The notes below the pieces were generated by a model. That model did no database searches. It saw nothing but the letters and a program-made list of their open reading frames with translations, and was not told the origin of the DNA. The position numbers and the translations under genes are program-made. From Multifurca ochricompacta (lineage: Eukaryota > Basidiomycota > Agaricomycetes > Russulales > Russulaceae), in contig WTXG01000340.1 of assembly GCA_022496185.1 (NCBI GenBank), positions 1 through 34,221 of the forward strand: 34,221 bases of DNA, given 5' to 3'. Below are positions 31,261 through 34,221 of this stretch, piece by piece; within the stretch, counting starts at the first letter, position 1; each line of letters begins with the position of its first letter.

Positions 31261-31971
31261 TCTTTATAAAGTCAATAGTTTCAGGTGTTTTTAGACAGTT
31301 GCTTAACGCACAGATTAAAGCAAAGAAAAGGAACGATAGAATTTCTGGGTCAGAAGCCAAGTAGAGTACAAGAGCTCAAGACTGAGTGTTTTAGCTGAAA
31401 TACTAAAGTATATGTACGAGCTAGAGAGATGATGTTCATCGTAGCTTAGCTGGAACGAGCAGCTCGAAAGTAATGAGGAACAGCAAAAGAGTCGAGAGCG
31501 TTGAGGACGCGGCCTAGTAATTACGTAGAAAAAGTAGAAGAGTATTAGAACAAAGGAAAGAAATGAAGCTTAGTGTTCAAAAGGTACGTGTTGTAAGGAT
31601 TCGTAACATCGGCATTTGTGTGGAACGGCGAGCATCCAATGAGCATGGACACAACAGTCTTCACAGAGGCATTTTATCGACACCACCAGTCCTGGGTTAT
31701 GAATGAATGGGATTATCCCGTAGTTCCTGAGTTCCAAGTTCATAAGCGGTTAGCGATTAAATTTATAAGGAACTTGGAGCTGGGCAAGAAAGTTTGGGGG
31801 GGGGGGGGGGGTTTGCACTACGTTGAGAGGATGGGGTCTTTATCATTCATTTAATAAACTTAATACCTCGAATAGGTGATGGAAGTTTATCAATTAGAGC
31901 TTGGAGGGCAAGCGTTTTCTTCAAGTGAGTTGTAACAAAAACGACCGACCGATTGTTGTAAGTCAACTGCC
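31261..31971. other. Intergenic stretch, no gene seen
   Basis: AG-rich DNA between the LINE remnant and the RNase Z gene, with a G run at about 31797-31811. No motif-bearing frame was seen. RNase Z promoter elements should lie in its right part, but none stand out. Confidence 0.5.
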
Positions 31972-33715
31972 ATGCCACAGTGGATGACAGTCACCTTCCT
32001 AGGCACCTCCTCCGGTGGTGGTCCCTCAGAATCCCGCAATTGCTCTTCTCTAATACTCGACATAGTTGGAGATGGTACCTTATGGAGTAATGTCTTCTTT
32101 TCTCAACCATATTTCCTGGGCAAAAGTGCCCAATGATTGAAAAAGTTAAATTCACGATGCTCTCTCTCTTTTTTATCATAGTGATAGATGGCGCTGAAGG
32201 AACCTTGCGTCAATTTTCCCTTCAACCCTCAAGAGACGGAGGAAAGTCCATTAGGGTGTCTAGGGTAAATAAGATTTTCGTAACCCATATGCATGGTGAG
32301 TTTTACCCCAGTGTGAATCACCACCACCACTATCACCATGGAACTTATCTTTTGGCGGGTGGTTTTTTGCACTGGGCTAGCGGACCATGTCATGGGCATT
32401 CCAACACTGTTGCGCAACATTTTAGGCTTTCCTCATCCTCAAGATCTATCTTCACGTGGTACAAGAGTAAAATTTTTGCTTTCCCTTCCCTTACGTCTCC
32501 AAGGATAATTTACTTACTTGCCTGCCTGCCTGCCTGCTTCGTCACACAGCCAAGGATCAACCTATACGGCCCGGCAGGCCTTCGTGCCTTCATCCGCACC
32601 ACCTTATCCCTTACTCGTACCAAAACCGCTGAGCGTTATGCGGTGCACGAACTTCTCACCCCAAATGATTCATGTACGCCTTGTGATATTGAGGTTTTAC
32701 ATGACAGTGAGGAGCCAGGGCGAGACGTACTCTGCGACGAGGAAGGTTTCTGGCGGGATTTTACGGAGGGGATGAGTAATAGAGGTTCTGTACACGTTTG
32801 TGCAGGGCCACTCGTCCACAGAGGTTTGTGGCCCCGCCGCCTCCCCCTCCCTCTCTCCCTCCCTCCCTCCCTTCTTCCTGTCTTCTCCCTTCTCCAAGCA
32901 CTTTTTCTTGACATGATAGGACACAGATCCATGCGTCGGTTACATCTTTTACGAACCCTCAACCTTCCTTGAGTCTCGAAAGCTGGCTATCCTCGGGGAT
33001 ACATCCTCTACAGCTTTACTTACCCCTCTTATCAGTTCGACGCCAGGAAGATTGTCACTCTTGGTTCATGAAGCTACAGATGCACATATACCAGCAAACA
33101 TAGATTCGCGTCTTGCAGCTCGTCGCTCTTTTGAAATCGTCAGTTCGAAAGTACAAGAACGGGGTCACTCGACTCCCATTCAGGCGGGTATATGTGCTGG
33201 TCAATGGGGGGCCAGACAACTCGTCCTTAACCATATCGGCGTTAAGTACGTTCCCCCTTTTTTTACTTTGAATGACACGTATAAAATCAATCCCATCTGA
33301 AATCCTCCCCCTCCCCCTCCCCTCCCCCCAAAAAAAAAAATTAAAATTAAAATTAAACACACGTTTGTATTATCTCTCGGTTCTTCCGGATAGATTTCCT
33401 GCACCGACACCAGGATCTCACACCGGTCGAAGAGCCATCATGATGGGTGAGATTGAACGACAAGCGAACGAGGCGTGGCATTCCACTCCCTGCGAGATCC
33501 CAGGCGTGGAGGTAGACCCAACGGAGGAACGGAAAGCCTTAGCGGCGTATGACTTTATGAACGTAGTCGTTCAAGTTCACATCCCTGCCCCTGCCCCTAC
33601 CTCTCTATCTGTCTCTGCTTTCCAAGCCACCGGCCAAAGCGCGAGCGAAAGTGTGGATGTACCGTCAGTTTTCAATAATGTCGCGAGGAGGAAGCGTAGG
33701 AAGAAGTCACTTTGA
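31972..33715 (+). CDS. Ribonuclease Z, short form (ELAC1-like)
   Basis: Six exons (31972-32086, 32182-32295, 32381-32466, 32550-32823, 32927-33245, 33394-33715) join in phase to about 409 residues. The protein starts with the metallo-beta-lactamase strand TVTFLGTSSGGG, then MIDGAEGT. The zinc motif HMHADH (74-79) spans the second intron, as in tRNase Z. Later ligand regions are ILGDT (Asp221), LVHEATD (His244), ERGHSTP (His277) and LNHIGVKF (His299). This enzyme cuts the 3' trailer from precursor tRNAs next to the discriminator base. The length fits the short form rather than the 800-residue long form. The tail after about 320 is less conserved and ends in a basic RRKRRKK, a possible nuclear signal. 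All ligands are present, so it is likely active. Confidence 0.9.
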
Positions 33716-34221
33716 GAGCCGTCGTTGAAGTAAGAGTTCGATTTTTTTTTTTTTTTCTTTTTGTTTTATTTTATATTTAATCAAATCCTCTAGCGTGCGG
33801 TACTACCAATTTTGTGTTTTGTTTTTGTTTTTGTTTTAATGAACCTGCAATGAACCCTCCTCTCTCTACTTTTTGAATGTGACGGATGAGGCTGTGTGTG
33901 TTTCTGTTTTTTTGGTTTTTGGCTTGCTCTGGGGTCAAATAAACTAGCTACTCTTGGGCAAAAAAAAAATTTGCTTTGCTTTGCTGAGCAAGTGCGTCCT
34001 TGCACTTGCCACTTGGGTTCTTTCGACTCGCACTGCCAGCAACGGTAGGTAAGTAGGTATACTTAAATCACCCTTTTTTTTTTTACCTGGCATTTGTGGG
34101 TCACCATATATTCTTAGTGATTCAAATGGTGTGTGGTGCGTTTTAGTAAAGGAGAAAAAAAAGAAAGAAAGCACTAACTTCATTCTACTCCATTTCCTCC
34201 CCCCCTTTTTTTTTTGCTGCT
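33716..34221. other. 3' flank of RNase Z, no further gene seen
   Basis: T-rich DNA with homopolymers and an AAATAAA near 33937. A perfect 8-bp inverted repeat with a six-base loop (GCAAGTGC at 33988-33995, GCACTTGC at 34002-34009) could fold in a transcript. No gene starts convincingly before the window ends. Confidence 0.5.

Noticed and set aside
32133..32972. 279-residue continuous frame over the RNase Z region
   Set aside because: It reads through two introns; only the spliced model restores HMHADH and the later ligands.
1..34221. CRISPR arrays, bacterial operons, rRNA genes
   Set aside because: No regularly spaced repeats, ribosome-binding-site-led gene strings or rRNA-like sequence; the DNA is fungal nuclear.

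Overview
This window looks like nuclear DNA of a mushroom-forming basidiomycete (Agaricomycetes). The pointers are gene models split by many 50-80 base GT..AG introns, a DUF6535-type membrane protein, a Crinkler-type protein with a kinase tail, basidiomycete-type non-LTR retrotransposon remnants, and AT- and homopolymer-rich intergenic DNA. There is no operon structure. All splice models were read by eye from splice sites, phase and family motifs. No search was run.

Layout. 1-112: edge of a repeated gene family (reverse orientation). 455-1280: weak Ser/Pro-rich possible gene. 2095-2911: atypical Rab18-like GTPase, 5 exons. 2990-5440: repeat copy F1, carrying a frameshifted member of the small gene family and a well-preserved U6 snRNA gene. 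5957-6074: a short element with inverted ends. 6130-7330: decayed LINE ORF1 (minus). 8200-11018: Crinkler-like gene with a ubiquitin-like header, a PD-(D/E)XK-like domain and a protein kinase domain, 7 exons. 11475-13045 (reverse) and 13070-15010 (forward): two more repeat copies head to head, forming a large imperfect palindrome; the right arm holds a second, decayed U6. 15418-17464: DUF6535 membrane protein, 4 exons. 18651-24301 (minus): group III (Nik1/Os-1 type) hybrid histidine kinase, 19 exons including 19- and 16-base microexons. 24302-28970: no convincing gene, with strong pyrimidine and homopolymer tracts. 28971-31260 (minus): 3' part of a LINE ORF2 (RT end, RNase H, Cys/His tail) with a poly(A) tail. 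31972-33715: short-form ribonuclease Z, 6 exons.

Four genes appear intact: the Rab-like GTPase, the Crinkler-kinase, the histidine kinase and RNase Z, with the DUF6535 gene as a fifth. They are unrelated in function: vesicle traffic, putative conflict or effector biology, osmotic and fungicide signalling, tRNA 3' processing. The accessory part is 0-15 kb, where one segment of about 2 kb carrying a small gene and U6 has been copied at least four times in both orientations around the Rab and Crinkler genes. The most interesting items are the Crinkler-nuclease-kinase gene, the U6-carrying palindromic duplication, and the Rab with neither the catalytic Gln nor a prenylation Cys.
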